From: JAKVBK01 sp022447275
GTDB lineage: Bacteria; Pseudomonadota; Alphaproteobacteria; Rhodobacterales; Rhodobacteraceae
Assembly: GCA_047125605.1 (NCBI GenBank)
Contig: CP138932.1
Coordinates: 2,728,001-2,792,000 of the forward strand
DNA: 64,000 nt
Direction of reading: 5' to 3'
The translations under genes and the position numbers were made by a program. A model generated the notes under the pieces. The model was not told the DNA's origin and searched no databases. It saw nothing but the letters and a program-made list of their open reading frames with translations. Below, in pieces: positions 62,778 to 64,000 of the stretch. How positions within the stretch are numbered: the first letter of the stretch is position 1; every line of letters begins with the position of its first letter.

Positions 62778-63467
62778 TCATCCTGTAAAACGGGACCAGA
62801 TTGCTTTTTCGCCCATCGCGCTGACAAAGGCGCGGTGGGTTTCTTTTTCCGCATCCGTAATCCGAGCGGGCAGGGGGCTTGGCCGTGGAGGCACGCGCCA
62901 CGCAGAACTTTGACCTTCACTGCCGGGCGCATCCGCCGACAGTGCGAAATCTGGCTGCCGGCCACCGATCAGCTCCAGATACACATCGGCAAGAATTTCA
63001 CTGTCGAGCAAGGCGCCGTGCAGAGTTCGATTGGAGTTGTCGATGCCAAATCGGCGGCACAGCGCATCCAGAGACGCCGGCGAGCCAGGAAAGCGTTTGC
63101 GCGCAATGGCAAGCGTATCAAGGGCTTGGTTGTCTGGAAGCAGGGGCTTGCCAACCCATTTCAGTTCCGCGTTTAGGAACTTCATGTCAAAGCTGGCATT
63201 GTGAATGACGAGCTTGGCATCCCCCACGAAATCCAAAAACGCCTGCGCGATATCGCTAAAAAGCGGTTTATCGCGCAGAAATTCTTCTGAGATGCCGTGC
63301 ACATTGAAGGCTTCCTGCGGCATATCCCGCTGGGGGTTGATGTATTGGTGATAGGTGCGGCCAGTGGGAACGTGGTTGTGCAGCTCAACCCCGCCGATTT
63401 CCACGATCCGATGCCCATCATAGGGATCAAGGCCCGTGGTTTCGGTGTCCATCACGATCTCACGCAT
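62778..63467 (-). CDS. dnaQ: DNA polymerase III epsilon subunit (3'-5' proofreading exonuclease)
   Basis: 229 residues from ATG 63467 (AGGGAG seven bases upstream). DnaQ exonuclease motifs: Exo I MDTETTGLDP (Asp7, Glu9), Exo II LVIHNASFDMKFLN, and Exo III-epsilon with HGALLDSEILADVYLEL (His, Asp). The C-terminal tail with ITDAEKETHRAFV binds the polymerase alpha subunit. Its start overlaps coaE by eight bases. Confidence 0.96.
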   Translation of the reverse strand: MREIVMDTETTGLDPYDGHRIVEIGGVELHNHVPTGRTYHQYINPQRDMPQEAFNVHGISEEFLRDKPLFSDIAQAFLDFVGDAKLVIHNASFDMKFLNAELKWVGKPLLPDNQALDTLAIARKRFPGSPASLDALCRRFGIDNSNRTLHGALLDSEILADVYLELIGGRQPDFALSADAPGSEGQSSAWRVPPRPSPLPARITDAEKETHRAFVSAMGEKAIWSRFTG

Positions 63468-64000
63468 CAATCTGCTCCCTAATCCGGCTGAGAACCGCCG
63501 CAACATCCCGCCGGGCTCTCTCCATGGACGACGTATCAATGATCGCGTCCGCGCGCTGCCGTTTTTCAGCATCCGCCATTTGCAAGGATACTATGCGCTC
63601 AAACTGCGCCTCAGTCATGCCCGGGCGTTGCAGAACACGCGATTTTTGGGTGGCAGCGTCCGTAGACACAACAACCGTAAGATCCATCTGCGCGTCGCCG
63701 CCGGTTTCAAACAGAAGCGGAATATCAAGGATGATAATCCTGTCAGAGGTTTCGTTCAGAAACGTCGCGCGATCATCGGCGACAAGGGGGTGCACAATGC
63801 TTTCGATCTGCCGAATGGCGGTTGGATCCTGCGCGATCCACTCCTTCAATGCGGATCGATCAATGCCATCCGGGCCCAGCGCAGCAGGGCAAAGGGCCGC
63901 GATGGGGGCCACCGCAGCCCCGCCTGCAGCATAAAGCCGATGCACCGCCGCATCCGCATCCCACACCGCCACGTCGTCATGGGCAGCAAACAACGCTGCC
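63460..64000 (-). CDS. coaE: Dephospho-CoA kinase, N-terminus outside the window
   Basis: About 180 C-terminal residues are visible; the reading frame is open to the right edge and the P-loop start lies beyond it. Family segments: VWDADAAVHRLYAAGGAAV, ILDIPLLFETGGDAQMD, and VSTDAATQKSRVLQRPGMTEAQFERIVSLQMADAEKRQRAD. It performs the last step of coenzyme A synthesis. It is the upstream partner of dnaQ, with which it overlaps by eight bases. Confidence 0.94.
   Translation of the reverse strand, partial: AALFAAHDDVAVWDADAAVHRLYAAGGAAVAPIAALCPAALGPDGIDRSALKEWIAQDPTAIRQIESIVHPLVADDRATFLNETSDRIIILDIPLLFETGGDAQMDLTVVVSTDAATQKSRVLQRPGMTEAQFERIVSLQMADAEKRQRADAIIDTSSMERARRDVAAVLSRIREQIDA

Noticed and set aside
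62160..64000. Replication origin
   Set aside because: coaE-dnaQ-secB is often near the origin in this group, but no cluster of DnaA boxes or A/T-rich unwinding region was seen in the window.

Overview
The window reads as chromosomal DNA of an alphaproteobacterium of the Rhodobacterales (Roseobacter group). This rests on the gene content and order: the redox two-component set regB / senC / regA, addB-addA-trxA behind tsaE-amgK-murU, hslV-(membrane gene)-hslU, and the coaE-dnaQ / secB / fxsA / Tim44-mltA-Smr block, which in this group usually lies near the replication origin (family knowledge; no origin is visible here). Base composition is high GC with dense, short-spaced genes.

Layout. 0-2 kb: the end of a dinB-type polymerase, an N-formylglutamate amidohydrolase, tRNA-Val(GAC) and rpmJ. 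1.9-14.1 kb: a secreted caspase-fold/peptidoglycan-binding protein, then a minus-strand cluster that looks like uptake plus CoA activation of a carboxylic acid: acyl-CoA synthetase, small membrane protein, complete branched-chain-amino-acid-type ABC transporter (two ATPases, two permeases, one binding protein), quinone oxidoreductase and a PaaK-type ligase. A perfect 16-bp palindrome sits upstream of its first gene. A small SHOCT-domain gene on the opposite strand splits the cluster. 14.4-15.5 kb: a saccharopine dehydrogenase-like gene.

15.5-23.4 kb is an accessory patch: an inactivated IS5-family element, a gene remnant, a large clan GH-A-like glycoside hydrolase with five nearly identical C-terminal repeats, about 1.1 kb of apparently decayed DNA, and a chemoreceptor. 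23.5-27.5 kb: serine biosynthesis (serC-serA divergent from serB), with a candidate serC-type RNA leader before serC. 27.5-31.8 kb: a four-gene aromatic-acid-type efflux operon (DUF1656, HlyD, FUSC, outer-membrane channel). 32-38.9 kb: asparaginase, IalB-like protein, rlmN, dapD, a LOG-family protein, an RTX protein and two small Rhodobacterales proteins.

38.9-43.4 kb: regA and senC divergent from regB, then a PAS-domain gene broken by one base in a T7 tract and preceded by a perfect CtrA-type site (TTAA-N7-TTAA). 43.5-52.5 kb: one tightly overlapping operon tsaE-amgK-murU-addB-addA (tRNA modification, cell-wall sugar recycling, double-strand-break repair), then trxA. 52.6-64 kb: a capsule-type protein, the heat-shock protease operon hslV-orf-hslU with a sigma-32-like promoter, a DUF900 lipoprotein hydrolase, an MFS transporter, and the Tim44-mltA-Smr, fxsA, secB, dnaQ and coaE genes. 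The coaE gene runs off the right edge.

No CRISPR array, rRNA or prophage was seen. The best candidates for something undescribed are the repeat-bearing glycoside hydrolase without a signal peptide, the CtrA-site/PAS gene beside regB, the cysteine-less caspase-like protein, and the unknown acid served by the 3.5-14 kb cluster. All functional assignments come from reading motifs by eye; no database search was run.
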